Positions 39,169 to 46,937 of a stretch of DNA of 64,000 bases are shown here, in pieces. The stretch is from Myxococcus hansupus. GTDB taxonomy: Bacteria; Myxococcota; Myxococcia; Myxococcales; Myxococcaceae. Made by a program: the position numbers and the translations under genes. The notes under the pieces were generated by a model that was given only the letters and a program-made list of their open reading frames with translations, was not told the origin of the DNA and ran no database searches. The DNA lies in the NCBI RefSeq assembly GCF_000280925.3, contig NZ_CP012109.1, forward strand, positions 5,476,501 to 5,540,500, written 5' to 3'. Each line of letters starts with the position of its first letter. Position 1 is the stretch's first letter.

Positions 39169-39663
39169 TCAGGCCAGGTTGAAGATCTTCTTCAGGTCCG
39201 ACTCGATCTCTTCCTCGGTGCAGTCCTTGGCCAGCGACAGCTCCTTGATGAGCAGCGAGCGAGCCGTGTCCAGCATCTTGCGCTCACCGAAGGACAGGTC
39301 CTTGTCGCCCTTCAGGAGGTACAGGTCGCGGAGCACCTCGGCGATTTCGAACACCGAGCCCGTCTTGATCTTCTCCATGTACTCCCGGTAACGACGGTTC
39401 CACGTCGTGGAGTCAACGGAGATGTCCTTCTCCCTCAGGATGGAGTAGACCTGCTTGACGTCCTCCTCGCTGATGATCTCCCGGAGACCGACCGACCCGA
39501 CCTTGTTGATCGGGATCATGATCCGCATTCCGTTCTCCAGGATGCGCAGCACGTAGAAGGACTGGCGCTGCCCGGCCACCTCGGTGTGTTCGATACCCAT
39601 CACCTCACCGACGCCCTGGCCCGGGTAGACCGCCTTGTCACCAGTCTTGAAGCTGGTCTGCAC
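39169..39663 (-). CDS. cdnL: CdnL, CarD-like RNA polymerase-binding transcription factor
   Basis: A 164-residue protein matching the stand-alone CdnL/CarD_CdnL_TRCF family, not the larger CarD, because the HMGA-like tail is absent. The N-terminal Tudor-like domain (FKTGDKAVYPGQGVGEVMGIE) binds the RNA polymerase beta subunit, and the helical C-terminal domain (WNRRYREYMEKIKTGS) contacts DNA at the -10 edge and stabilises open complexes at rRNA and other sigma-A promoters. In Myxococcus xanthus CdnL is essential. Start GTG 39663 with AGGAGG six bases upstream. A perfect hairpin lies in its leader. Confidence 0.95.
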   Translation of the reverse strand: MQTSFKTGDKAVYPGQGVGEVMGIEHTEVAGQRQSFYVLRILENGMRIMIPINKVGSVGLREIISEEDVKQVYSILREKDISVDSTTWNRRYREYMEKIKTGSVFEIAEVLRDLYLLKGDKDLSFGERKMLDTARSLLIKELSLAKDCTEEEIESDLKKIFNLA

Positions 39664-39688
39664 TCACTGCCTCCTTGAAAGACTCGAT

Positions 39689-39706
39689 CCCGGCCTTTCA
39701 GCCGGG
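39689..39706 (-). promoter_or_regulatory. Hairpin in the cdnL leader
   Basis: CCCGGC at 39689-39694 and GCCGGG at 39701-39706 form a perfect six-base stem with a six-base loop, about 10-30 bases upstream of the cdnL ribosome binding site in the predicted 5' untranslated region. Confidence 0.4.
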
Positions 39707-39708
39707 CA

Positions 39709-39737
39709 CTACTACCACAAACCACATCCACGGGCAA
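39709..39737 (-). promoter_or_regulatory. Possible cdnL promoter
   Basis: On the minus strand TTGCCC (39737-39732) and TAGTAG (39714-39709) are 17 bases apart, about 45 bases before the start codon, in a locally AT-rich stretch. Both hexamers match consensus only partly. Confidence 0.3.
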
Positions 39738-39846
39738 CGATATCGCCTTGACCACCCAGGACGCGCCCGACTACGTTGTCGGTTTCTGCACGCGGTGTCG
39801 GCAGATGTGTGCACCAGTGTGACGGGCGGCGGGTGGGGGTGGGAAG

Positions 39847-42306
39847 GTGGAACGTCATGCTTGGCGCGACCTCGGCGCGCGTCCCCTCTTCTTTCCCGCC
39901 CTGAGCCTGTCACTCGGAGCCCTCTGCGCCCCGGTAACAAGCGCGCCGGGTGGTCCATTTCTCGTTTGCGGGCTTTTCCTGGGAGCACTCGGACTGGCGC
40001 TCGGCAGGCTGCCTGGTGCCCATCTGGCCGTGCTGGCGTCGCTCTGGGCGGCGGGCGCGGGGCTGGGCCGTTGGGAGTCCCGCGTCGAGGTCCCCGAGGC
40101 GCTCACGCAGGGACGGCCTGTCATCGTCGAAGGTGAAACGGAGCGCGTGGAGCGCTTCGACGGGACGACACGCGTCCGGTTGGCGGTCGCCCGTGCGGGG
40201 CTGCCTTCAGGGCCGTTGGAGGCCGTGCGGTTCCGGATGAACCTGTCGCTGCGGGGCGAGCCGCCGTCCCTGCTCCCCGGTCAGCGCGTCCGGGCGGAGA
40301 CGAAGCTGATGCCGGACGCCCCGCCGTCCAATCCTGGCGAGAAGGACTTCGGGGTGACGCGGCGGCGGCAAGGCGTGGCCTTCACGGGTGGATTGGATGC
40401 GAAGCGGCTGTTGGTGCTCTCCCCTGCCCCGGCGTGGCGCGTGGTGTTGGAGGACACGCGCACGCGGCTGGCGGTGGCGGTCCGCGAGGTGGCGCCTTCG
40501 GAGGACGCGGCCGCGCTCTTCCTCACGCTCGCCGCGGGGCAGCGCGCGGCGTTGGATGACACGTGGGAGGACGCGTTTTCCCGCGCGGGGCTGGCCCATG
40601 TACTGAGCGTGAGCGGGCTCCATGTCGCGGCGCTGGCGTTGATGACGCTCGCGGTGCTGCGGCGGTTGGTGGTCCGCACGGGCGAACGCTGGCGGACGCT
40701 CGACGCAAGGCAGGTGGCGGCGCCTTTGTCGGTGCCGTTTGTCTGGGCCTACGTCGTCTTCACCGACAACCAACCGCCCGCGGTTCGCTCCGCGGTGATG
40801 GCTACGGTGGTGCTCCTCGGGCTGGCCTTGTGGAAGCGCGCGGATGGACTCAACGGGCTCGCGGCGGCCGCCGTGGTGCTCGTGGCCTGGGCGCCCTCCA
40901 GCGTGGTCGACCTGTCGCTGCGGCTCTCGTTCCTCGCCGTCTTCGGGCTGGTGCTGCTGTCACCGCCGCTGAGAGAAGCGTTGCCCCTCGAGGAGCCGGA
41001 CCCCGCCGAGCCTCGCCGCATGCTGCGCTGGTGGGGACAGGCGAAGGAGACGGTGGCCCAGACGTTCTGCGCGAGCGCCGCCGCGACGCTGTCGGGACTG
41101 CCCATTGTCGCCGCGGCCTTCGGGCGGGTGAGCCTGGCGGGGCTCGTCTCGAACGTCATCGCCCTGCCCCTCTGCGGGCTGCTCACGGGGCTGGCCGCCG
41201 GAGGCGCCGCGCTCTTCGTCGTCGCGCCCGGGCTGGCCACGCCGGTGCTGTGGGCGGGCGCCTGGGCCTCCGAGCTGCTGCTGGTGCTGACGCGCCTCTT
41301 CGCCGCGGCGCCGCTGGCCTCGGTGGAAGTCCCGTCCCTGGGCTTCCTGTCGGCGCTCTACGCGGTGGGCCTGCTCACCTGGGCACTGGGGACGGGGCGC
41401 TGGCGGCTGGGTGGCCTGCTGGCGCCCGCGGCCGTCGTCCTCGCGATGCTGAGCCCCGTGCTCGCGCCGCGCCCCGGGATGCGCGTCACCTTCCTCGCCG
41501 TGGGCCAGGGGGACTCGGTGGTGCTCAGCTCCGGCGGCGAACACATGCTCGTGGATGGCGGCGGTGTCCCCGGCGGCATGGACACCGCGGAGCGCTTCAT
41601 CCTCCCGTTCCTGAAACAGGAAGGCATCTCCCGGCTGGCGCTGGCCGTGCTGTCCCATCCGCACCCGGACCATGCGCTCGGGCTCGCGTCCGCGTTGCAG
41701 CACGTGCCCACGGAGCGGCTCTGGCTGCCCGCGGGAGAAGAGGAAGGCCCCCTCATCCGGCAGGTGGTGTCCGCCGCGAAAGACGCCCTCGTGGAAGAAG
41801 TCGAGGTGGGGCACCCGCCCCTGCGCCTGGGCGAGGCCACGCTCGAGGTGCTCGGGCCTCCCGGTCCGGATGCACGCGAGCTGCTGGAAGGCGCCAATGA
41901 CCGGAGCGTGGTGCTGCTCGTGCGCCACGGCGACGTCACCGTGCTCCTCACGGGGGACGTGGAGGCGGATGGCGAGGAAGCCCTGGCCGAGCGGTTGGGC
42001 CCCGTGACGGTGATGAAGGCGCCGCACCACGGCTCGCGCACGTCCTCCACGGAAGCCCTGCTGGCACGGACGCGGCCCCGGCACGTCGTCTTCTGCGTGG
42101 GCCGGCGCAACCGCTACGGCTTCCCCCACCCCGAGGTGGAGGCCCGCTACCGCGCGGTGGGAAGTGAGTGCTGGCGAACGGACCACCACGGCGCCGTCAC
42201 GGTGGAGAGCGATGGCCGCGACGTCCGCCTGCTCCCCTTCCTGCCAACCGAGCCCGCTGAAACGGCGACGCCAGTTGCCCGAGTCGCCCACCCATCCCCA
42301 CCTTGA
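39847..42306 (+). CDS. comEC: ComEC/Rec2-family DNA uptake protein
   Basis: An 819-residue inner-membrane protein. The order is an N-terminal hydrophobic pair, a DUF4131/OB-like soluble domain (about 75-200), the competence transmembrane domain with the family signature AGLAHVLSVSGLHVAAL, and a C-terminal metallo-beta-lactamase domain (VTFLAVGQGDSVVL, LSHPHPDHALG, LTGDVEADGEE, APHHGSRTSSTEALL). All three parts are intact, so it should pass single-stranded DNA across the inner membrane and perhaps degrade the other strand. The start is taken as GTG 39847 with a poor ribosome binding site. No other competence gene is nearby. Confidence 0.93.
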   Translation: MERHAWRDLGARPLFFPALSLSLGALCAPVTSAPGGPFLVCGLFLGALGLALGRLPGAHLAVLASLWAAGAGLGRWESRVEVPEALTQGRPVIVEGETERVERFDGTTRVRLAVARAGLPSGPLEAVRFRMNLSLRGEPPSLLPGQRVRAETKLMPDAPPSNPGEKDFGVTRRRQGVAFTGGLDAKRLLVLSPAPAWRVVLEDTRTRLAVAVREVAPSEDAAALFLTLAAGQRAALDDTWEDAFSRAGLAHVLSVSGLHVAALALMTLAVLRRLVVRTGERWRTLDARQVAAPLSVPFVWAYVVFTDNQPPAVRSAVMATVVLLGLALWKRADGLNGLAAAAVVLVAWAPSSVVDLSLRLSFLAVFGLVLLSPPLREALPLEEPDPAEPRRMLRWWGQAKETVAQTFCASAAATLSGLPIVAAAFGRVSLAGLVSNVIALPLCGLLTGLAAGGAALFVVAPGLATPVLWAGAWASELLLVLTRLFAAAPLASVEVPSLGFLSALYAVGLLTWALGTGRWRLGGLLAPAAVVLAMLSPVLAPRPGMRVTFLAVGQGDSVVLSSGGEHMLVDGGGVPGGMDTAERFILPFLKQEGISRLALAVLSHPHPDHALGLASALQHVPTERLWLPAGEEEGPLIRQVVSAAKDALVEEVEVGHPPLRLGEATLEVLGPPGPDARELLEGANDRSVVLLVRHGDVTVLLTGDVEADGEEALAERLGPVTVMKAPHHGSRTSSTEALLARTRPRHVVFCVGRRNRYGFPHPEVEARYRAVGSECWRTDHHGAVTVESDGRDVRLLPFLPTEPAETATPVARVAHPSPP

Positions 42307-42311
42307 GGCCG

Positions 42312-42566
42312 ATGATTTCAGAGGACATCGACCTCCAGCAGCTCACCGCCGATTTGAAGCACGCGCTCGGCCCGGGAGAACCCGTGGGTTACCTGCGCGG
42401 CAAGTCCGTCATGCGAAACCTGCTCGTGGACATGCGCGGCTTTTCGGAGCTGGAGGCCGAGGAGCTCATCGACACGATGGAGCTGCGCGGCTTCCTCCGC
42501 TTCCTGGGCGACCCCACCGAGCGCTCGGTGGCGGACGCGCACTGGGACATCAGCCCCCACGCGTGA
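42312..42566 (+). CDS. Small hypothetical protein
   Basis: An 84-residue acidic soluble protein from ATG 42312, with GAGG just before it and five bases after the comEC stop, so probably co-translated with comEC. It is mainly helical with a conserved-looking centre (RNLLVDMRGFSELEAEELIDTM), no Cys, and no membrane segment. The family is unknown. The strict spacing to comEC is the main functional hint. Confidence 0.7.
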   Translation: MISEDIDLQQLTADLKHALGPGEPVGYLRGKSVMRNLLVDMRGFSELEAEELIDTMELRGFLRFLGDPTERSVADAHWDISPHA

Positions 42567-42578
42567 GCGCGGGCACCC

Positions 42579-43781
42579 TCATTCGAACACGAGCCAGCCG
42601 AAGCGCGGCAACGCGTGGAAGTCACCGACGAAGAGGGGCGAGAAGGACTGCCCCTCCACGGTGCGCCGGTCATGGTGCTCCAACCGGTAGAGGTTGAAGC
42701 GCCAGCGGTCGCCCGGCCGGGGCGGGATGTGCGGCACCTCGGCCAGCCGGTCGAAGGGAATCTGCATCTCCACCGTCCAGCCCTCGTCACGGTCCGACGG
42801 GTCATCCAGCGTGCCGCGCACCTTCACGGCGGACTTCATCCCTGAATCCCACGAGCGGTCCATGCCCTGCCGGCGCGCGGGGAAGTACGCGTCGAAGATG
42901 ACGTTGTGCGGGGACACCTGCAGTTCGTTGTACGTGCGCCCATCCGCGTTCGCGTCGAGGAAGACTTCCACCACCTCCTCCTCGTAGATGGGGTCATCCC
43001 GCTTGCGCAACGTGCCCCACACGTCCGGGTCCTCGACGTCGAAGGCCACGTACAGCGACGTGCCGTCATGGACCAGCCGCGCCTCGGTGCGAAGGCGCGC
43101 GGCGCTCCCGTCAAAGCTGCGGCGCAGCACCACCGGCTTCGCCAGCTTCCACGCGGCGTCGTCCAACACGCCGTCAATGGTGGGCGGCTGGCTCACGCGT
43201 GGCACGGAGTACTCGGGAAGCGACGGGGCTTCGCCGCCCAGTTCGGGCCCCAGCATCCGCTGCGTGCCGTCGTGGGCTTTCGCGTCATCCACCGTCAACC
43301 GCGAGTCGCCCCTCCAGAAGCCCATCACCACGCGTCCGGGCACGTTGGGCATCGCCACCGTGTGGACGTCCTCGATGACCTTGCCCACCGGCCAGGACTC
43401 GAGCGGCGCGGCGCCGCCCTGGACCTCATGGTCCGCGTTGGTCAACATCCCACCACTGGTGGGGTCCACCACGTGGACGAAGAAGCTGAACCCCCGAGGC
43501 GGCGGACGCACCGCCTGGAAGTAGTGGGACAGCCGCACCTGCGTGCCCGGCGCGGCGCGCTCCGGCGACACCTTCGAGCCCAGGTACACCACCGCCCCGC
43601 CGCCAAACGTCGCGCCGCTGCGGTACGTGAGGTCCGCGGGCGCGGCATCCAGGGAGCGCAACTGCGTGGGCGCGGGGATGCGCGGTTCGCGCGCGCGGGG
43701 CCCGGCCTGCTCATCACGACAGGCGGAGGCAAGACAGGTGATGGCCAGAAGCGGAGCGAGGACAGAGGACGGAAGACGCAT
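42579..43781 (-). CDS. CBM9-like/DOMON-type lipoprotein
   Basis: A 400-residue probable lipoprotein (LLAITCLASAC, Cys21). A first beta-domain spans about 45-175. The second, about 195-400, has the carbohydrate-binding family 9-like pattern of PPTIDGVLDDAAWKLA, SLYVAFDVEDPDVWG, EVFLDANADGRTYNELQVSP and EGWTVEMQIPFDRL, ending in GDRWRFNLYRLEH and FGWLVFE. Such domains bind sugars or haem and occur in sugar-processing proteins. Partner and ligand are not shown by the sequence. Confidence 0.82.
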   Translation of the reverse strand: MRLPSSVLAPLLAITCLASACRDEQAGPRAREPRIPAPTQLRSLDAAPADLTYRSGATFGGGAVVYLGSKVSPERAAPGTQVRLSHYFQAVRPPPRGFSFFVHVVDPTSGGMLTNADHEVQGGAAPLESWPVGKVIEDVHTVAMPNVPGRVVMGFWRGDSRLTVDDAKAHDGTQRMLGPELGGEAPSLPEYSVPRVSQPPTIDGVLDDAAWKLAKPVVLRRSFDGSAARLRTEARLVHDGTSLYVAFDVEDPDVWGTLRKRDDPIYEEEVVEVFLDANADGRTYNELQVSPHNVIFDAYFPARRQGMDRSWDSGMKSAVKVRGTLDDPSDRDEGWTVEMQIPFDRLAEVPHIPPRPGDRWRFNLYRLEHHDRRTVEGQSFSPLFVGDFHALPRFGWLVFE

Positions 43782-43949
43782 CGGGGCCGCGCATCCTAGC
43801 GGGGTTCACACCGGATGGGGCCACCGCGCGCTGAGCGGGCAGGCAACCAGGATGACCTCCGCGGGTTGCGGCCTCGGCAATTGTCATGCCGAGCGGCTGC
43901 TCCCATGTTCTCGCCTCAAACAGTGATTCAGCCCCAAGGGGAGGCGCGG

Positions 43950-44573
43950 ATGAAGACTCTACTCAAGGTGGGAGCGGTGGTGGGCGTGCTGGGAGCAGGG
44001 AGCGCCATGGCACAGGAGCGGCTGGAGTCCTCCGCGGACATGCGGGGCCTGACGTTCCTCATCGGTGGCGGTATCGAGGGCTACACGAACTCACTGGGCT
44101 CCGACATCAACCCGGGCCTTGGCTACGGCGTGACGGTGGCCATCAAGCCCACGAAGGTGCTGGGTATCGAACTGGGTTACTCGGGCGCCATCAACAACTT
44201 CGACCGGCGCGTCCTGACAGGGTCCACCAGCGGCCCGGACCTGGTGCGAAACGGCGCGCACGCGCTGGCCACGCTGGGCCTGGGCGCCGCGCCCCTCCAG
44301 CCCTACGTCCTGGGCGGTCTGGGCCTGAGCCGGTACAACGTGCGGGCGCCCACGCTCGCCTTCGCGGATGACACGGTGGCCAACATCCCCGTGGGCGGCG
44401 GCCTGCGCCTCCACATGGGCAGCTTCACCGCTGACGCGCGCGTCCACTACAACTTCCTCCTCGACCAGGAGTTCGCGGCGAACGCCCCGCCCGGCGACGT
44501 CACGATTGGCGACCGCAACTTCAGCAGCGGCGGCAGCTACGCCGGCACGCTGAACATCGGCGCGACCTGGTAG
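43950..44573 (+). CDS. Small outer-membrane beta-barrel protein
   Basis: A 207-residue protein with a signal peptide (MKTLLKVGAVVGVLGAGSAMAQ). Eight or so beta-strands follow with Gly-rich turns (GLTFLIGGGIEGYTNSLG, YVLGGLGLSRYNV, VGGGLRLHMGSFTADARVHYNF) and a terminal strand YAGTLNIGATW ending in Trp, as in OmpA/OmpW-type small barrels. ATG 43950 has GGAGG five bases upstream; upstream in-frame codons do not resemble a leader. Probably structural or a small channel. Confidence 0.85.
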   Translation: MKTLLKVGAVVGVLGAGSAMAQERLESSADMRGLTFLIGGGIEGYTNSLGSDINPGLGYGVTVAIKPTKVLGIELGYSGAINNFDRRVLTGSTSGPDLVRNGAHALATLGLGAAPLQPYVLGGLGLSRYNVRAPTLAFADDTVANIPVGGGLRLHMGSFTADARVHYNFLLDQEFAANAPPGDVTIGDRNFSSGGSYAGTLNIGATW

Positions 44574-44592
44574 CGACAGCACTCCAACTTCT

Positions 44593-44630
44593 GCGACGGG
44601 TGAGCGCGTGACACGTGCGTCACCCGTCGC
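44593..44630. repeat. Eleven-base perfect inverted repeat with nested palindrome
   Basis: GCGACGGGTGA at 44593-44603 and TCACCCGTCGC at 44620-44630 are perfect inverted copies. The 16-base centre contains a further palindrome-like GTGACACGTGCGTCAC that uses part of the right arm. It lies 20 bases after the barrel stop and 40 before the DUF2071 start. No T-tract follows, so it may be an operator as well as a terminator. Confidence 0.6.
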
Positions 44631-44669
44631 GGTTGGACTTCGAGACACCCCGCGCATTAGGCCCAGGGC

Positions 44670-45440
44670 ATGCGTCCCTTCCTCACGGCCTCGTGGCGGT
44701 ATCTCCTGATGCTCAACTACGAGGTGGCGCCAGAGGTCCTCCGGCCGCTCGTTCCACGAGGGACGGAGCTCGACACCTGGCAAGGCCGGACGTACGCGAG
44801 CATGGTGGGCTTCCGCTTCCTGGAAACGCGCGTGCGCGGCCTGCCCGTGCCCTTCCACCAGAACTTCGACGAGGTGAACCTGCGCTTCTACGTGCGGCAC
44901 CTCGCGTCCGACGGCTGGCGGCGGGGCGTCGTGTTCGTGAAGGAAATCGTCCCGCGACAGGCCATCGCCACCGTGGCGCGCGTGCTCTACAACGAGCCCT
45001 ACGTCGCGCTGCCCATGCGACATGTCGTGGAGATGGACGGTGCGGAGTCGGGCGCCGCCGGCCGGGTCGAATACGCCTGGAAGGCCGGTGGGCGGTGGCA
45101 GCACCTGTCCGCGACGACGCGGGGGGCCCCTGTCGCCAGTGAGCCCGGCTCGGAGGCGGAGTTCATCACCGAGCACTACTGGGGCTACACCGCGCAGCGG
45201 GACGGCGGCTGCGCGGAGTACCGCGTGGAACATCCCCGCTGGTCCGTGTGGTCGGTGGACGCCTCCCAGCTCGAAGTCGACGTGGAGGGCATGTACGGGA
45301 AGCAGTTCGTCCCCTTCCTGCATGGCAAGCCCAGCTCCGCCTTCGTCGCGGATGGCTCCGCCGTGGCCGTCTATCCTGGCGCGCGCCTGAGCCCGGAGAC
45401 CCACGTGCCCCCCGCCCCGGACGCGCCTCGCGCGGCCTGA
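44670..45440 (+). CDS. DUF2071 (YqjF-like) family protein
   Basis: A 256-residue soluble protein of the DUF2071/YqjF family. Conserved features are the N-terminal WRYLLMLNYEVAPEVLRPLVP, YASMVGFRFLETRVRGLPVPFHQNFDEVNLRFYV, GVVFVKEIVPR and the EHYWGYTAQRDGG box. The acetoacetate decarboxylase-like fold is known for the family, but no reaction is established. No signal peptide. It is flanked by two strong hairpins, so it is probably transcribed alone. Confidence 0.9.
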   Translation: MRPFLTASWRYLLMLNYEVAPEVLRPLVPRGTELDTWQGRTYASMVGFRFLETRVRGLPVPFHQNFDEVNLRFYVRHLASDGWRRGVVFVKEIVPRQAIATVARVLYNEPYVALPMRHVVEMDGAESGAAGRVEYAWKAGGRWQHLSATTRGAPVASEPGSEAEFITEHYWGYTAQRDGGCAEYRVEHPRWSVWSVDASQLEVDVEGMYGKQFVPFLHGKPSSAFVADGSAVAVYPGARLSPETHVPPAPDAPRAA

Positions 45441-45446
45441 GCCGGA

Positions 45447-45487
45447 GCGTCCCGGGCCCCGGACGGCGCGGGCCGTCACCGGGACGC
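45447..45487 (+). terminator. Long hairpin after the DUF2071 gene
   Basis: GCGTCCCGG (45447-45455) pairs with CCGGGACGC (45479-45487), and inside it GACGGC (45462-45467) pairs with GCCGTC (45472-45477). The 41-base structure starts six bases after the stop codon. Confidence 0.6.
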
Positions 45488-45555
45488 GCCTGGGAGACAA
45501 GCCCGCGAAACACCGGGCTTCGGCGTCGGCCAGCGATTTGCTCGCGCCAGTGCCC

Positions 45556-46425
45556 ATGCGCTTCGAATTCGAGCACCTGGGCACCACCACCCCTTTCGAA
45601 CTCGCCGAGGGCCTCCACCTGCTGGGCGGCGGTCCGGACGACGACATCCATCTGGCTGGCCTCCCGCCCAAGCTGCTCCGCCTCCGCATCGAGGCGCAGC
45701 GGCTCATGGTCGAAGCCGCGCACACCTTCACCATCAATGGCGTCCTCGTTCCTCCTGGCGTGCCCCGGCTGGTGATGCCCGGCGAGGCGCTCGGCCTGCC
45801 CGACGACATGGGGCTGCGCGTCCTTCAAGCGTCCGTGGCCGAACGGAGCGTGGGAACGGTGGCGCTCCTGAAGGGACTGCTCACCGGAGCGCCTGAGCTG
45901 GGGACGTCCCGCGCGGCCACCCTCACCTGTCTCACCGGACTGGACGTGGGACGGGTCCACGCGCTCGCGGAGTCCCAGACGGAGATTGGCCGAGGCAGTG
46001 ACGTGGGGCTTCGCCTGCGGGACAGGGCCGTGTCCCGGACTCATGCCCGCGTCATTCACGAAGAGGGGGGCTTCTCACTGGAAGACCTGGGCAGCCCCAA
46101 CGGCGTCTTCCTCAACGGCCAGCGAGTCGAGACGCGCGCGCCCCTGGCGGATGGAGACGTCATCGAGATGGGACGCTCCTTGCTCCGCTTCCAGGGCGCG
46201 GTGGAGGAACCGGCGCCACCCGCTCTAGCACCTCGGGAGGAACCACCGCCCGCTCCCGCCGAGCCATCCGTCCCCACTCCCAGCGAGCCCACCGGGGCCC
46301 TGTCACCGGAAGCCACGCCCCCAGCGCCCAAATCCCGAGGCGAATGGTGGCTGATTGGCCTGGGCGCGGTGGCCGCGTCCGCGGGTGTCGCCGTCACCTG
46401 GCTGCTCGCGACCGGGGCATCGTGA
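45556..46425 (+). CDS. FHA-domain protein with C-terminal membrane anchor
   Basis: A 289-residue protein. The first 90 residues look like a degenerate FHA or YscD-type domain (GLHLLGGGPDDDIHLAGLP). A canonical FHA domain follows at about 115-215 with EIGRGSDVGLRLRDRAVSRTHA and LGSPNGVFLNGQRV. A Pro-rich linker leads to one C-terminal membrane helix (WWLIGLGAVAASAGVAVTWLL), a tail-anchored layout with both FHA parts in the cytoplasm. ATG 45556 is the likely start; no clear ribosome binding site is visible. It is the second FHA membrane protein within 10 kb. Confidence 0.8.
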   Translation: MRFEFEHLGTTTPFELAEGLHLLGGGPDDDIHLAGLPPKLLRLRIEAQRLMVEAAHTFTINGVLVPPGVPRLVMPGEALGLPDDMGLRVLQASVAERSVGTVALLKGLLTGAPELGTSRAATLTCLTGLDVGRVHALAESQTEIGRGSDVGLRLRDRAVSRTHARVIHEEGGFSLEDLGSPNGVFLNGQRVETRAPLADGDVIEMGRSLLRFQGAVEEPAPPALAPREEPPPAPAEPSVPTPSEPTGALSPEATPPAPKSRGEWWLIGLGAVAASAGVAVTWLLATGAS

Positions 46426-46440
46426 AGAAGCCCGTGACGG

Positions 46441-46875
46441 CTAACCCGGCGTGGGCCCCAGCCCGGCGCGCTCCACGAGGAGCCGGGCCAGTTGCTGGTG
46501 GTGCCGGAAGAAGCTGGTGAAGTGGACCAGCCCCGCCTTGCCCCGGACGGCGTAGACCGTCACGGGCCCGGGCAGCACATCCAGCTTGCGGATGTCCGCG
46601 AAGGTGAAGCGCCGGGTCCGCACCATGCCGCGGTAGGTGATTCCGCGGGCGTCCACCACGATGAGCGTGCGCCCGTAGTACGTGAGCGACACGGCGAAGA
46701 AGAGGACGAAGAAGCCCGCCGACAGGAACGTCTGGAGCGGGACCTGATCAAAGAAGCGCAGCAGGTACACCAGCACGGCCACCCAGAGGAGACCCGCGGC
46801 GGCCATGGCCGCTGCGAGGACCCTGCGGGGCCTGAAGACCTGCCGTCCGTTGGATGCCGCGTCGTGCCCGGTCAT
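46441..46875 (-). CDS. Small membrane protein with bacterial PH-like domain
   Basis: A 144-residue protein with two adjacent membrane helices (RVLAAAMAAAGLLWVAVLVYL and LSAGFFVLFFAVSLTYYG) followed by a bacterial PH-like (bPH) domain of about 75 residues: RTLIVVDARGITYRGMVRTR, FADIRKLDVLPGPVTVYA and LVHFTSFFRHHQQL. Such proteins are found near the inner membrane with unknown roles. Convergent with the FHA gene at a 15-base distance. Confidence 0.75.
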   Translation of the reverse strand: MTGHDAASNGRQVFRPRRVLAAAMAAAGLLWVAVLVYLLRFFDQVPLQTFLSAGFFVLFFAVSLTYYGRTLIVVDARGITYRGMVRTRRFTFADIRKLDVLPGPVTVYAVRGKAGLVHFTSFFRHHQQLARLLVERAGLGPTPG

Positions 46876-46937
46876 TCATGGAAGCTAATGCTTGGGGCTG
46901 ACACGGTCCACCTGCCCCCAGGCTTCCTGCCTGCCCG

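Noticed and set aside
39169..39663. CarD, the light and development regulator
   Set aside because: CarD is about twice as long and carries an AT-hook tail. This 164-residue protein has only the CdnL part.
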